64,000 bases of DNA from NCBI RefSeq assembly GCF_024436035.1, contig NZ_JANFNG010000002.1, positions 434,001-498,000 of the forward strand, in the 5' to 3' direction. Positions 17,828 through 26,643 of this stretch are shown one piece after another. Numbering within the stretch: position 1 is the first letter of the stretch; the number at the start of each line of letters is the position of its first letter. Source of the DNA: Streptomyces humicola. Its GTDB lineage: Bacteria > Actinomycetota > Actinomycetes > Streptomycetales > Streptomycetaceae. A program made the translations under genes and the position numbers. The notes beneath the pieces are model-generated. The model had not been told where the DNA came from. It was given only the letters and a program-made list of their open reading frames with translations, and did not search any database.

Positions 17828-18235
17828 TCAGTGGATGGTGACCTCGAAGACCGCGGAGGACGCGGAGCCGCTCACGATCCGCAGCTGGTTGAGGCCGTGC
17901 AAACCGAGCTCGACCCGCAGGTAGTAGCTGTGGTCGCGGTTGACGACGGTCCGCGCGGGCAGCGAGACCCACGTGCCGTGCTGCTTCTGCTGGAGCGTCA
18001 GGCCGGTGCCCGCTGCCAGCCCGGTGGTGCGGCCGGTGACGGTGAACTGCTGCCAGGCCTTGACGGACGCCGTGCTCGCCTTCGCGGTGATGCTCACCTT
18101 GGCGGCCGGGGTGGCGGTGACGGAGGTCGCCGCGGCGGCGGGGGTGGCGGCGAACGCGCTGCCGGCGCCCTGGGAGAGGGCGGCGGCAGCGAGCAGTGCG
18201 GCTCCGGCGACGACGAGCCTGCGGGTACGGTTCAT
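17828..18235 (-). CDS. Small secreted beta-sandwich protein
   Basis: A 135-residue protein with a clear signal peptide (MNRTRR, hydrophobic core, GSAFA then ATPA). The mature part starts Ala/Thr-rich and continues with alternating strands (VSITAKAS, QFTVTGRTTG, LQQKQHGTWVSLPART, SYYLRVELG), as in Ig-like or bacterial adhesin folds. No catalytic motif is seen. The ATG at 18235 has GAGGGG about 10 bases upstream. It is probably a surface or extracellular protein; the function is unknown. Confidence 0.7.
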   Translation of the reverse strand: MNRTRRLVVAGAALLAAAALSQGAGSAFAATPAAAATSVTATPAAKVSITAKASTASVKAWQQFTVTGRTTGLAAGTGLTLQQKQHGTWVSLPARTVVNRDHSYYLRVELGLHGLNQLRIVSGSASSAVFEVTIH

Positions 18236-18417
18236 GGAGTTTTCCCCTCTGCTGTTACTGGCGGTGTCCGGACCACCGGACGGAGCTGGTCCGGCTCCGT
18301 CCTTGTGCATGAGCTGTGGTGGTTCGTCCAGCCAGTGAGACTCCGCAGGGGCTGACATCGTTGCCCTTGGTTCGTCACCGGTTGGTAACAGGCTCCGGCG
18401 CCTGAGCAGGCAGTGGC

Positions 18418-20070
18418 TCACTCGGTGGGGACGACCTCGACCGAGCCGATGTACTCCTGGGTCTCCTCGTCCGGCAGCCGGACGAGATGGGCCCAGAAGT
18501 AGATGACCAGGCTGAACGCCGCGACGACCGCGATGTCCCACCACAGGGGGATGTTGGCGGTCGCACCGCAGGTCTGCGTGGAGGCGGGTCCCGTGCTGCA
18601 GAAGCCGCCCTGCCAGGAGATGACGCCCATGCCGATGAGGTAGACCGGCAGCCACTGGGCGTTCTTCCAGTCCATGTGCGGCACCTTCGGGTTGAGCTTG
18701 AACAGCGCCGAGGCTCCGAGCAGCAGATAGCCGAGCACGATGGCGAGGCCGAGCCGCCACAGCGTGTCCCAGCCGGACCAGTAGATGATCAGGTTGGCGA
18801 CGACGAAGGCGACCGGGGACCAGAACCAGCCGCCGGGCAGCCGGTACGGGCGCGGGCGGTCACGGTCCTGCTTGCGCAGGCAGCCGAAGGCGAGCGGAGC
18901 ACCCGCGTACATCAGCACGCTCGCGGAGGTGACGAAGCCGACCAGTTTCTGCCAGGTCGGGAACGGCAGGAAGACGATGAGGCCGATGATGAAGGCGAAG
19001 AGCAGCCCGAACCAGGGCACGCCGCGTTTCGTGGTGCGTTCGAAGACCGCCGGGACGTAGCCGTTGCGGGACAGGCCGTAGGAGACGCGGGAGGTGGCGG
19101 TCGTGTAGATCAGGCCGGTTCCGCTGGGGGAGATGACCGCGTCGATGTAGAGGAGTGTGGCCAGCCAGCCGAGGCCGACGGTGGTGGCGAGCCCGGCGAA
19201 CGGCCCTGCCTTGGCGGTGAAGGCGAGGTTGGCCCAGCCGTGCGCGAAGGCACTGTGCGGCAGCGCCGCAATGAACACCACCTGCAGCGCGACGTAGGCC
19301 AGGGCCCCGATGAGAATGGATCCGATCACCGAACGGGGAATGTCCTTCGCCGGATTGCGGCTTTCACCGGCCAGCTGGTCGGCCTGTTCGAAGCCGAGCA
19401 ACGCGAAGATGATGCCGCTGGTGCTCACCGCCGACAGAACACCCCTGGTGCCGAACGGAGAGAATCCGCCGACCCCGAAGTTGCTGGCGTGGAAGTGGGT
19501 GAAGGCGAGCACGAGGAGCGTGAAGACGGGGACGCCCACCTTCCACCACGTCGCCGCGCTGTTGGTGTGGGCGAGAATGCGGATGCCGAAGTAATTCACC
19601 ACGACGAAGAAGGCCATGAAGGCGACGGCGATCCCGTACCCGGCGGGCGTCAGATGGTTTTTCCCCGTCTGCACCCAGGGTGCGTGGACGCTGAGGTAAT
19701 TGAGCGACGCCATGACCTCGATCGGGGCGACGGTGACCGCCTGCAGCCAGGAGAACCAGCCGAACGAGGCGCCCGCGGCGCTGCCGAAGGCGTAGTGCGG
19801 GAAGCGGGCGGTGCCGCCCGCCACCGGGTACATCGCCCCCAGTTCGGCGTGGACGAAGGCGAGGATAATGATGGCGACGGCGCCGATGCCCCAGGAGATG
19901 AGCGCTGCCGTTCCGGCGGCCTGGGCGGCGAAGAGCGCGCCGAACAGCCATCCCGACCCGATGATGGACCCTTCGGATGTCCAGATGAGACCGATCAGGC
20001 CGATGTCCCGTTTGAGGCCGGGATTCTTCGGCGACACGGGCGCGCCTGCGGGCGGCGTCGGCGTCTCCAT
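18418..20070 (-). CDS. APC family permease (YveA-like)
   Basis: A 550-residue transporter with about 12-14 membrane segments. It starts DIGLIGLIWTSEGSIIGSGWLFGA, the Gly-rich first helix of the APC superfamily. VAGGTARFPHYAFG and GFEQADQLAGESRNPAKDIPRSV fit the family blocks after helices 2 and 6. The pattern recalls the YveA group of acidic amino acid transporters, but that assignment is tentative. The ATG at 20070 follows GAGGGGTG. The C-terminus ends in an acidic soluble tail. Its 3' end lies 182 bp before the small secreted protein gene start on the same strand. Confidence 0.83.
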   Translation of the reverse strand: METPTPPAGAPVSPKNPGLKRDIGLIGLIWTSEGSIIGSGWLFGALFAAQAAGTAALISWGIGAVAIIILAFVHAELGAMYPVAGGTARFPHYAFGSAAGASFGWFSWLQAVTVAPIEVMASLNYLSVHAPWVQTGKNHLTPAGYGIAVAFMAFFVVVNYFGIRILAHTNSAATWWKVGVPVFTLLVLAFTHFHASNFGVGGFSPFGTRGVLSAVSTSGIIFALLGFEQADQLAGESRNPAKDIPRSVIGSILIGALAYVALQVVFIAALPHSAFAHGWANLAFTAKAGPFAGLATTVGLGWLATLLYIDAVISPSGTGLIYTTATSRVSYGLSRNGYVPAVFERTTKRGVPWFGLLFAFIIGLIVFLPFPTWQKLVGFVTSASVLMYAGAPLAFGCLRKQDRDRPRPYRLPGGWFWSPVAFVVANLIIYWSGWDTLWRLGLAIVLGYLLLGASALFKLNPKVPHMDWKNAQWLPVYLIGMGVISWQGGFCSTGPASTQTCGATANIPLWWDIAVVAAFSLVIYFWAHLVRLPDEETQEYIGSVEVVPTE

Positions 20071-20300
20071 GATGTATGCACCCCTCGTTCCGGTTCGGAT
20101 GAGGCGGCGGGGGCGATATCCAGGGGTACGGATATCCCGCTGGACGCATCGCCTTCGCGTTTTGATCCCATCGTATGAATCCTGTTAGGAAAGCGGAAGC
20201 ATCGGGAAAGCGGCCTTTCCGCGCCGCACGTCCGGCCCAGTGGAGACCTCCGATGGCGGCACGGACAGGCTGACGGGTTGCCGAGTCCCGACGGGTCACA

Positions 20301-20314
20301 TATCAGTGCTGATA
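20301..20314. promoter_or_regulatory. Palindrome TATCAG-TG-CTGATA
   Basis: A perfect 14-bp palindrome 43 bp upstream of the 111-residue membrane-anchored protein gene, in an AT-rich patch of an otherwise GC-rich divergent region. It could be an operator over that promoter. The regulator is unknown. Confidence 0.4.
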
Positions 20315-20356
20315 AGGAATTTACGCATGGCCGGGATCGCCAGGAGGTCGGGAGAG

Positions 20357-20692
20357 ATGCAAGCCAGGCGTTTCGTGTGTGCGGCAATCGCGGCCGGTGT
20401 GGCCGTACTCGCTGCCGCGCCGGTCACGTCGGCCGCTCCTGTCGCCGGCGTGCCGGGCCGGGCGGCGCCCCCCGCCGCCGGACCGGGCTCCATCGTGACC
20501 GTGTACGACGAGCCCGAGCACGACGATGTCCGGGTGATCCGCCAGCCGCGCGGAGGGGTCAGGACGGGGCTCGGCGGCAGCGTACGGACCTCGGACCCTG
20601 CCGAGGTCGCCGCCGGTGCTGCTCTGCTCGTGGGGGCGGTCTCGGGCGCCGGCATCGTCGTGTACCGCCGCCGCGCCCGCAGGGCTGCGTGA
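20357..20692 (+). CDS. Small exported protein with C-terminal membrane anchor
   Basis: A 111-residue product: an N-terminal signal peptide (MQARRFVCAAIAAGVAVLAA, then APVTSAAP), a Pro/Gly-rich extracellular part with many charged residues (YDEPEHDDVRVIRQ), and a C-terminal hydrophobic segment (VAAGAALLVGAVSGAGIVVY). The basic tail is RRRARRAA. The topology is that of a sortase substrate, but no LPxTG is present, so it is probably a simple membrane-anchored surface protein. The ATG at 20357 has AGGAGG upstream. The function is unknown. Confidence 0.7.
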   Translation: MQARRFVCAAIAAGVAVLAAAPVTSAAPVAGVPGRAAPPAAGPGSIVTVYDEPEHDDVRVIRQPRGGVRTGLGGSVRTSDPAEVAAGAALLVGAVSGAGIVVYRRRARRAA

Positions 20693-20694
20693 TC

Positions 20695-20736
20695 CCGCCC
20701 GGCCGGGCGCCTTGGTCCCTTCGGAGCCGGGCGGGC
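20695..20736. terminator. Terminator hairpin
   Basis: Perfect 10-bp arms (CCCGCCCGGC / GCCGGGCGGG) around a 22-base loop begin 3 bp after the stop of the small exported protein gene. Confidence 0.6.
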
Positions 20737-20856
20737 CTGTGTCCTGGGCAGGTCTGAGATCGAGGACGACCCCGGCGTGCGTGCGCGGTCCGGCGGTGGC
20801 ACAGTGGCCAGCGGGAATGCGGGCAGGCGGACGCGGACGAGCGAGGTGAGCCAACG

Positions 20857-21636
20857 ATGTCGCCCTCAGGGCATGCAGTCCGCGGCGCACCGTGCTGGGT
20901 GAGCCTGATGACGCGCGACCTGCCCACCGCGGAGGAGTTCTACCGGGCGGTGCTCGGCTGGGAGTACCGGCCCGGCTTCCAGCCGGACTACTCGCTCGCC
21001 CTGGTCAACGGTGCACCGGTGGCCGGGCTCGGCGCGCTGGCCCCCACGATGGAGTTCCCCGTCTCGTGGACCTCGTACTTCGCCGTCGACAGCGCCGACC
21101 TGGTCGCCGACCGCATCCGGGAGCGGGGTGCGACGGTCGCGGTCGGACCGCTGAAGTTCGGCAAGGGCCGGGTCGCCTGGGCGGCGGACCCTGCGGGGGC
21201 GGTCTTCGGCATCTGGGAGGGCGAGGTCGACCCCCAGTGGCGCGTCGGCCGCAAGAAGGGCGCTCCGGCCTGGCTCGAGCTGCGCACCCGGGACGCCTTC
21301 GCCTCGGCGATCTTCTACGGCGAGGTGTTCCAGTGGGAGACCGACGACCCGGAACGGTACGACGTGCGATACGAGCACGACCGGGTGATCCTGCGGATCG
21401 CCGGTCACAGCGTCGCGGGCCTGACGGGCGGCGCGGTCGAGGGCGCGCCCGAGCCGCAGATCAGGCCGCGATGGCATGTCTACTTCTGCGTGTCCGACGT
21501 CGAGGAGGCCGTACAACGTGCTCAGGCCGCCGGTGGCACGGTCACCGCGCCGCCCGAGGACTCCCCCTTCGGGCCGGTGGCGATGCTGCGTGACCCGGAC
21601 GGCGGGCTGTTCACGGTGACCTCGGGCACCATCTGA
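20857..21636 (+). CDS. VOC family protein (two glyoxalase-like domains)
   Basis: A 259-residue protein built from two vicinal-oxygen-chelate modules. The first begins GAPCWVSLMTRDLPTAEEFYRAVLGWEY, and the second begins GAPAWLELRTRDAFASAIFYGEVFQWE at about residue 132. The pattern matches the two-domain streptomycete VOC proteins often annotated as hydrolase or bleomycin resistance-like. The ATG at 20857 follows GAGGTGAG. It is convergent with the methyltransferase gene, 29 bp apart. The metal ligands and substrate cannot be fixed from sequence alone. Confidence 0.87.
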   Translation: MSPSGHAVRGAPCWVSLMTRDLPTAEEFYRAVLGWEYRPGFQPDYSLALVNGAPVAGLGALAPTMEFPVSWTSYFAVDSADLVADRIRERGATVAVGPLKFGKGRVAWAADPAGAVFGIWEGEVDPQWRVGRKKGAPAWLELRTRDAFASAIFYGEVFQWETDDPERYDVRYEHDRVILRIAGHSVAGLTGGAVEGAPEPQIRPRWHVYFCVSDVEEAVQRAQAAGGTVTAPPEDSPFGPVAMLRDPDGGLFTVTSGTI

Positions 21637-21665
21637 CGGTCCCGTGTGCCTGGAGCTGCGTACAC

Positions 21666-22412
21666 CTAGAGGTTGACGTGCGGCTCGCTGTCGGCCAGGG
21701 ACGCCGGTCGCGCGGGGAGGGACGGCGCGACAGCGGTGTGGAGGTGCACCACGCCCCCGTCCAGCGGGCGCCACCGTACCCGGCTCCAGCCGGCGTCTGC
21801 GATGCGTTCGGCGAGATCGGCCGGGCTGGGCCACGCCTGAATCGACTCTCCGAGGTAGACGTAGGCCTCGGGGTTGGTGCTGACGCGGCGGGCGATCACC
21901 GGCACGGCGCGGCGCAGATAGGAGCGGAACAGCGCACGTCGTACGGGCGTGTTCGGCAGGCTGAACTCGCACACGGCGAGGGCTCCTCCGGGGCGGGTGA
22001 CCCGGAGCATCTCCCCCAGCACGCCATGGATGTCATGGACGTTGCGCAGGCCGAAGGAGATGGTTGCGGAGTCGAAGGCACCGTCGGCGAAGGGCAGTTG
22101 CCTGCCGTCGCCCGCGACGAAGTCGATTCCCGGCCGCCTGCGGCGCCCGACGGCGAGCATCCCCTGCGAGAAGTCGCAAGCGACGACCGTGGCCCCGGTA
22201 CGTAGCAGGGCGCTGCTCGATGCGCCGGTTCCGGCCGCGACGTCGAGGACCCGGCGTCCCGGGCCCGCTTCGGCGGCGGCCGCCGTGTGCGCTCCCCACC
22301 GGGGCATCCGTCCGAGCCACAGGCGCGCCCGGGTGCGGTCGTACCCTTCGGCGACCTCGTCGAACATGGCGGCGACATCGTCGGCCTTCTTCTCCAGACC
22401 TGCTCTGACCAT
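21666..22412 (-). CDS. UbiE/MenG-like class I methyltransferase
   Basis: The 248-residue protein begins with the UbiE-type DDVAAMFDEVAEGYDRTRARLWLG. It has the SAM-binding motif VLDVAAGTGASS near residue 56, DGRQLPFADGAFDSATISFGLRNV near 102 (the family FGLRN block), and EMLRVTRPGGALAVCEFS. That is the architecture of demethylmenaquinone methyltransferase. No other menaquinone genes are nearby and the N-terminus is divergent, so it may be a paralogue acting on another quinone or polyketide. The ATG at 22412 is used. Confidence 0.85.
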   Translation of the reverse strand: MVRAGLEKKADDVAAMFDEVAEGYDRTRARLWLGRMPRWGAHTAAAAEAGPGRRVLDVAAGTGASSSALLRTGATVVACDFSQGMLAVGRRRRPGIDFVAGDGRQLPFADGAFDSATISFGLRNVHDIHGVLGEMLRVTRPGGALAVCEFSLPNTPVRRALFRSYLRRAVPVIARRVSTNPEAYVYLGESIQAWPSPADLAERIADAGWSRVRWRPLDGGVVHLHTAVAPSLPARPASLADSEPHVNL

Positions 22413-22539
22413 GGTGTTCCTGCCTGCGCGCGCGGATGCTCCGGGATGGCGTGATCATTACATCCGATCGGCCCACGCGCGAGGGTCTGGGGCCGGCCCG
22501 TGACCGGACCGGCCCGCCGGACCCATGGCGCGAGCACTC

Positions 22540-23667
22540 CTATGCGTGGCCGGAGCGGGGCGGCCGGCAGTGCCTGTGGGCGGCCTGCAGTGTCACACGG
22601 CACCCTGACGAAGCACTGGTGAACGGCTCGAAGGTGTGGCTGAAGTACCACGTGCTCTGCTGGAGACCCGAGCAGGTGTCGGAGCCGCCGGTGCCTGGGC
22701 ATCCGCCGTTGTCGCGTTGGAGCGCCCAGAAGGACAGGGTGTTGATGCCCTTGGAGACCGCCCAGTTCTCCACGGTGGCGGCGTCCGCGGTGGTGAAGGT
22801 CTCGGCCGGCCCGTAGTCGTCGATGCCGGGCATCTCGGTGACGCCGATCATGCCCCACAGCTGTGCGGGCGTCTTCGACGGATAGAGCGACGCGAGCTGG
22901 TTGTACAGCCCCTGGGCGGCGTTCTCGGTGTCGGTCGCCATCTCGTGGGTGGCGCCGTCGTAGTAGTCGAACGTCATGATGTTGACGACGTCGACGCGTG
23001 CGCCGTTCGACACCGCGTTCTGCAGCACGGCGAGCCCGCTGGGGGCGAGTCCGCCGGTGGTGGCCGGCAGGGTGTAGGAGAACTGGACGGTGCGGCCGGT
23101 GCTCTTGGCCCACGCCTCGACCTTGGCGATCGCCTTGTTCCTCCGGTCGATTCCGGCGGAGTCGGTCAGCGAGTTGTCCTCGGTGTCGAGGTCGATCCGG
23201 GTCACGCCGTAGGTGGTGATGACGCTCTCGTAGGCGGCGGCGATGGAGTCCACGTCGGTGCAGCTGTCGGCGATCTCGGTTCCGCCGTGGTCGGCCGCAT
23301 AGCCGCCGAACGACGGTATGACGTCACCACCGTGGGCCTGGATCGAGGAGATGTCGCCGCCGAAGCTGGACGAGGAGATCGGCTTGCTCGTGTCGCCGTT
23401 CCAGTACGGGGTGCACGAGCCGGGAGAGTCGGTCTGGATGAACGCCATCGACAGGTACTTGGCACCCGACTGCGAGGACAGTGCCGCGGGACTGTCGCTG
23501 CTGTACGCCTCGAAGTAGGGGGCGAAGACGTGCGCGGGCAGTGGTGTCGCGGCCGGCGCCGCGTGGGCCGCATGGGCGGTGCCGGCGCCGCTGAGGGCGA
23601 GGCCGGCCGAGGCGGTGGCGGTGGCCAGCGCGATGAGTGCGGCCCGGAGCGCTTGGGAGCGTCGCAT
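22540..23667 (-). CDS. Secreted GH18 chitinase
   Basis: A 375-residue chitinase with a signal peptide (MRRSQALRAALIALATATAS through GTAHAAHA). The catalytic domain starts VFAPYFEAYSSDSP. The GH18 active-site block reads RIDLDTEDN near residue 177, giving the D-x-D-x-E with the acid Glu, and MTFDYYDG is near 236. There is no chitin-binding domain, unlike many streptomycete chitinases. After SHTFEPFTS the last 22 residues are Cys/His/Arg-rich (GCRVTLQAAHRHCRPPRSGHA), unlike secreted protein, suggesting a frameshifted or read-through tail. The ATG at 23667 has GCAGGAGC upstream, and a DasR-type operator lies 56 bp upstream. Confidence 0.9.
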   Translation of the reverse strand: MRRSQALRAALIALATATASAGLALSGAGTAHAAHAAPAATPLPAHVFAPYFEAYSSDSPAALSSQSGAKYLSMAFIQTDSPGSCTPYWNGDTSKPISSSSFGGDISSIQAHGGDVIPSFGGYAADHGGTEIADSCTDVDSIAAAYESVITTYGVTRIDLDTEDNSLTDSAGIDRRNKAIAKVEAWAKSTGRTVQFSYTLPATTGGLAPSGLAVLQNAVSNGARVDVVNIMTFDYYDGATHEMATDTENAAQGLYNQLASLYPSKTPAQLWGMIGVTEMPGIDDYGPAETFTTADAATVENWAVSKGINTLSFWALQRDNGGCPGTGGSDTCSGLQQSTWYFSHTFEPFTSASSGCRVTLQAAHRHCRPPRSGHA

Positions 23668-23981
23668 ATGTGCTCCTGCGGGGAGGAGGTGGCGGGGAAG
23701 GAGCGTGCTCTGGCGCGCCATGATTGGACTAGACCAACACCGTGTCAAGAGCCATGGCAGTCACGGCAGTTGAATCATGGTCACCGGTTGGTTCGCATCG
23801 CGCGTACACCATCCGGCGCCCTCATACGCCCCGCCGGCCTCGCCGATGGCGCTTCACGGCCGCGCTGCGGCCGGGCGGGTGACCTTCCATCACTAACAGC
23901 TCACCCTCGGTTGCACAGCGTAGTGAGACCCCGGCACGGTGGACGGGAATCAGCCAGCTACATCGGAAGGATCACTGGCTC
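23668..23981. other. Intergenic region between chitinase and secreted protein genes
   Basis: A 314-bp divergent promoter region. It carries the DasR-type site at 23723-23738. The rest (about 23760-23960) holds no gene or strong repeat that I can see. Confidence 0.6.
23723..23738. promoter_or_regulatory. DasR-responsive element (dre) of the chitinase gene
   Basis: ATTGGACTAGACCAAC, or GTTGGTCTAGTCCAAT on the chitinase strand, matches the 16-bp dre consensus ACTGGTCTAGACCAGT at most positions and keeps the TGGTCTAG/CCA core. DasR is the streptomycete GntR-family repressor of chitin and N-acetylglucosamine genes. It sits where it would block the chitinase promoter. Confidence 0.75.
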
Positions 23982-24650
23982 ATGCGTATATCCCGGAAAT
24001 CCGGCGTCCTTGTCTCCTCTGTCGTGGTCGCGGCGGCGGCCCTCGGTGCCGTCGGCAGTGCGGCCGCCGCCATGTCCATGGCCGGCGACCCGATGGCCAG
24101 GCCCTCCGGCGCGCCATCGGCCCTCCCTTCGGGATCTCCCTCGCACGCCGTGCCGTCGAGCGCACCCTCGGGCGCTGTTCCCAGCACTGTGCCGAGCTCA
24201 CCGTCAGCGATGCCGTCGTCGGCCGCCCCCTCGAAATCGGCTCCTGCTGCGAACCCCATGGCCGTTCTGGCACCGCTGAAGGGCTTCGCCACGGTCGGCC
24301 AGGTCGTCGACGCCCTCCAGCAGGCCGCCAAGCCCCATGCCAGTGCCGAGCAGGTCCGGGCGGCCGCCAACCAGGCGAAGCTGGACCTCGACGGCCTGCT
24401 GCGCCAGGCCAATGCCCAGCAGGAACGGCCCGGCGCGGCGCCGCAGTCCGCCCAGTTGATCGCGCGGTCCAATGCACAGGTCAAGTCGGCTCTCAACAGG
24501 ATCGTGGCGGCGGATCAGTCGAAGAACCCGGCGGATCTCCTGAAGGGTCTTCAAGACGTGGTCCAGGGGCTTGTGAACCTCGTCACCTCGCTGCTGTCCA
24601 GTGGCGGTCTGCCCGCGGCGGACCTTCCGGGCCTGTTCAAGCAGTCCTGA
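23982..24650 (+). CDS. Secreted Ser/Pro-rich protein of unknown function
   Basis: A 222-residue exported protein. The signal peptide runs from MRISRKSG through a hydrophobic Val/Ala core to about residue 30. A linker of about 60 residues follows, rich in Pro, Ser and Ala (repeated PSGAPS, PSS, PSS types), flexible and possibly glycosylated. A helical C-terminal domain starts at NPMAVLAPLKGFATVGQVVDAL and runs through QQAAKPHASAEQVRAAANQ to the end. The ATG has GAAGGATC upstream. No family is recognised; the layout suggests a wall-spanning or surface protein. Confidence 0.7.
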   Translation: MRISRKSGVLVSSVVVAAAALGAVGSAAAAMSMAGDPMARPSGAPSALPSGSPSHAVPSSAPSGAVPSTVPSSPSAMPSSAAPSKSAPAANPMAVLAPLKGFATVGQVVDALQQAAKPHASAEQVRAAANQAKLDLDGLLRQANAQQERPGAAPQSAQLIARSNAQVKSALNRIVAADQSKNPADLLKGLQDVVQGLVNLVTSLLSSGGLPAADLPGLFKQS

Positions 24651-24681
24651 CACCCTCCCCGGCGCGCATCACTCACATCAC

Positions 24682-24721
24682 TGCCGGCCCGTCACCGCAG
24701 CAGTGCGGCAACGGGCCGGCA
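24682..24721. terminator. Strong bidirectional terminator hairpin
   Basis: A perfect 11-bp outer stem (TGCCGGCCCGT / ACGGGCCGGCA) encloses an inner CCGCA/TGCGG pairing, between the convergent secreted protein and protease genes. Confidence 0.8.
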
Positions 24722-24738
24722 GTCGGGTTCCGAAGGGC

Positions 24739-25695
24739 TCACGGGGTGGCGGGCGGATCCCCGCGCACCGCGTGGACGTAGAGGGCGAGCGTGTCGGCGG
24801 TGAAGTAGGAGCTGTAGGAGATGTCGGGGGTGTCCCCGCCGGTGTGGTAGCCGCCGATGACGCCGATCAGCGCGTAGCCGAGCGGGTCGTGGACGAGGAA
24901 CGGTCCGCCCGAGGTGCCGTCGATGTACCCGGCACAGGCGATCTGCAGGAAGTCGCCGGGCGCGCCCGGGTCGTTGCTCACGAACTCCTGCGTCGACGAG
25001 TGGCAGTCGAGCGGCTTGGGGTACAGCGTGTCACTGAATCCCGGATAACCGATCAGCCGTACGTCGGGGTGGTCGAAGCCCGGGTACACCGCGAGGTCGA
25101 AGCCACCGACGACGTCCTCGGCCTGCGTGCCGTCCGCGCGCGGGCCGAGTTGGACGACGGAGTAGTCCCAGCGTGCGCCGAGCCCCGAACCGAGAGCGTA
25201 GTAGCGCGGATCGATGTAGATGCGCTGCACCGGGAAGATCCCATGCGGCTTCAGCCCGTCGTGGTACTGCGGCACGAAGGACAGGTAGCGCTTGGGGTCG
25301 GTGCGGCTGAGGCAGTGCCCGGCGCTGACGACCAGGTCGCGCCCCGGGCTGCGGACGACCGTCGCGCCGCAGAAGCGCCCGACGTTGTTGCCATCGGTCC
25401 AGAAGAAGGTGCCGACCTGGGGCAGGCCGTCGAAGGGGTGGCTGGGCGGTACGACGTCACCGGGGATCCCGGCGGCCGACGAAGGCGAGAAGGGGACGGG
25501 GACGGCGCCGCCGGGGGCGGGCTGCGCCGCCTCCATGCGCTGCGCCGTCCAGTAGGAGTCCGCGGCAGCGGCGGACGGAGCGGGCGGCGGACGGTCCGCC
25601 GCCGAGGCGGACGGGCCGGGCACGACGGTGGTCAGCAGCCCCAGGAGCACGGCGCACAGACCGCGCAAGGCTATGGATCGGCTCGATCGGCTCAT
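24739..25695 (-). CDS. Secreted trypsin-like serine protease
   Basis: The 318-residue protein has a signal peptide (MSRSSRSIALRGLCAVLLGLL then PSASA) and a likely pro-region. The S1 catalytic triad is readable: His in VVSAGHC, Asp in ARWDYSVVQL, Ser in DGTSGGPF. IGYPGFSD and VIGGYHTGGDTPDISYSSYF are shared with the neighbouring protease. The ATG at 25695 has GGGAGGATCC upstream. Two Cys pairs fit disulfides of an extracellular enzyme. It is probably a secreted endopeptidase; the cleavage preference is unknown. Confidence 0.88.
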   Translation of the reverse strand: MSRSSRSIALRGLCAVLLGLLTTVVPGPSASAADRPPPAPSAAAADSYWTAQRMEAAQPAPGGAVPVPFSPSSAAGIPGDVVPPSHPFDGLPQVGTFFWTDGNNVGRFCGATVVRSPGRDLVVSAGHCLSRTDPKRYLSFVPQYHDGLKPHGIFPVQRIYIDPRYYALGSGLGARWDYSVVQLGPRADGTQAEDVVGGFDLAVYPGFDHPDVRLIGYPGFSDTLYPKPLDCHSSTQEFVSNDPGAPGDFLQIACAGYIDGTSGGPFLVHDPLGYALIGVIGGYHTGGDTPDISYSSYFTADTLALYVHAVRGDPPATP

Positions 25696-25779
25696 CAACG
25701 AGGGATCCTCCCGGTAGGACGACGACGCGGGCAAGCAATCGTGCCATCGTCCTATGAACGGAAGGCGGATGACAGATGG

Positions 25780-26355
25780 TCAGGGGCGGCGGCCGAGCAG
25801 GCAGAGCAGCTTCGTCTGCTGGTCGGCGCCGGGCGGCGGATCGATCGAGGCGGCGAACAGGCCGCTCTTGGCGAGCGCGTGGGCGTACGGCTGCACCTCG
25901 CGCAGGGCGGCGTCCGCCAGGCCGTCCGGCATCCGCTCGTCGGCGCCGACGGCCCTGGCGAGGTCCCAGGCGTGCACCGCCGCGTCAGTCGTCATCTGAG
26001 CGCAGTACGCGGCGGCCGCGCTGTCGCCGTAGGACAGGTGCACAGTGCGGCGGAGCGCGTCCTTCTCGTTGAACGCCTCGATCGCGGCGGCGGAGGCGCG
26101 CTCCCAGGTGGCCACGGGATCGTCGCCCAGCTGGTCGCCGTCGTAGACGTCGCCGACCTCCGCGATCGTCGCGCCGTCGCGCACCAGGCGGGGAACCCAG
26201 AGTTGCTCGGCGGTCAGATGGTTGACCAGGTCGCGCACCGACCAATCGGTGCACGGAGTCGGCGCGTCCCACTGCCCTTCCTCCACGGCTCGCACGCGCG
26301 CCGTGAACATCTCCAGCGCCTGGCGGTGCCTGAGCAGGATCTCGTTGTCAGCCAT
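25780..26355 (-). CDS. TIGR03086 family / mycothiol-dependent maleylpyruvate isomerase-like protein
   Basis: The 191-residue protein begins with a DinB-like four-helix fold (LLRHRQALEMFTARVRAVEEGQWDAPTPCTDW). It carries SVRDLVNHLTAEQLW, with a metal His, and TTDAAVHAWDLARAVGAD, with the second His, which together mark the maleylpyruvate isomerase-like group. Many members use mycothiol and a divalent metal. The ATG at 26355 is used. It lies between two related protease genes but has no obvious functional link to them. Confidence 0.85.
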   Translation of the reverse strand: MADNEILLRHRQALEMFTARVRAVEEGQWDAPTPCTDWSVRDLVNHLTAEQLWVPRLVRDGATIAEVGDVYDGDQLGDDPVATWERASAAAIEAFNEKDALRRTVHLSYGDSAAAAYCAQMTTDAAVHAWDLARAVGADERMPDGLADAALREVQPYAHALAKSGLFAASIDPPPGADQQTKLLCLLGRRP

Positions 26356-26643
26356 GCCGTCGATTCTTCCCCGGAACCGGGCCGGGGCGCAGTGCGAGGC
26401 AGGTCGCCGTACGGCGTCCGGGCGCACGTGATCCGCCCGCCCGATGGATTTTCCCACGTCGCTCACGCATGTCGGCTCCGGACCCGCCCCACGGCCCGGC
26501 CGTCCTGTTACTGTCCAGTCCGCTCCACCCGCAGCACGCCCCGGCGGCCGGGTACATACACCGTTCGGGGGACTGCTGGAGTGTCCATCGGGGCACCCGC
26601 CGAAGGCCATCGGATCATCTGACTGTCCGAAGCCGACGGAAGG

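Noticed and set aside
24601-26622. 673-codon plus-strand open frame
   Set aside because: Runs antisense across the protease and maleylpyruvate isomerase-like genes; low-complexity Arg/Gly/Val sequence with no motif.
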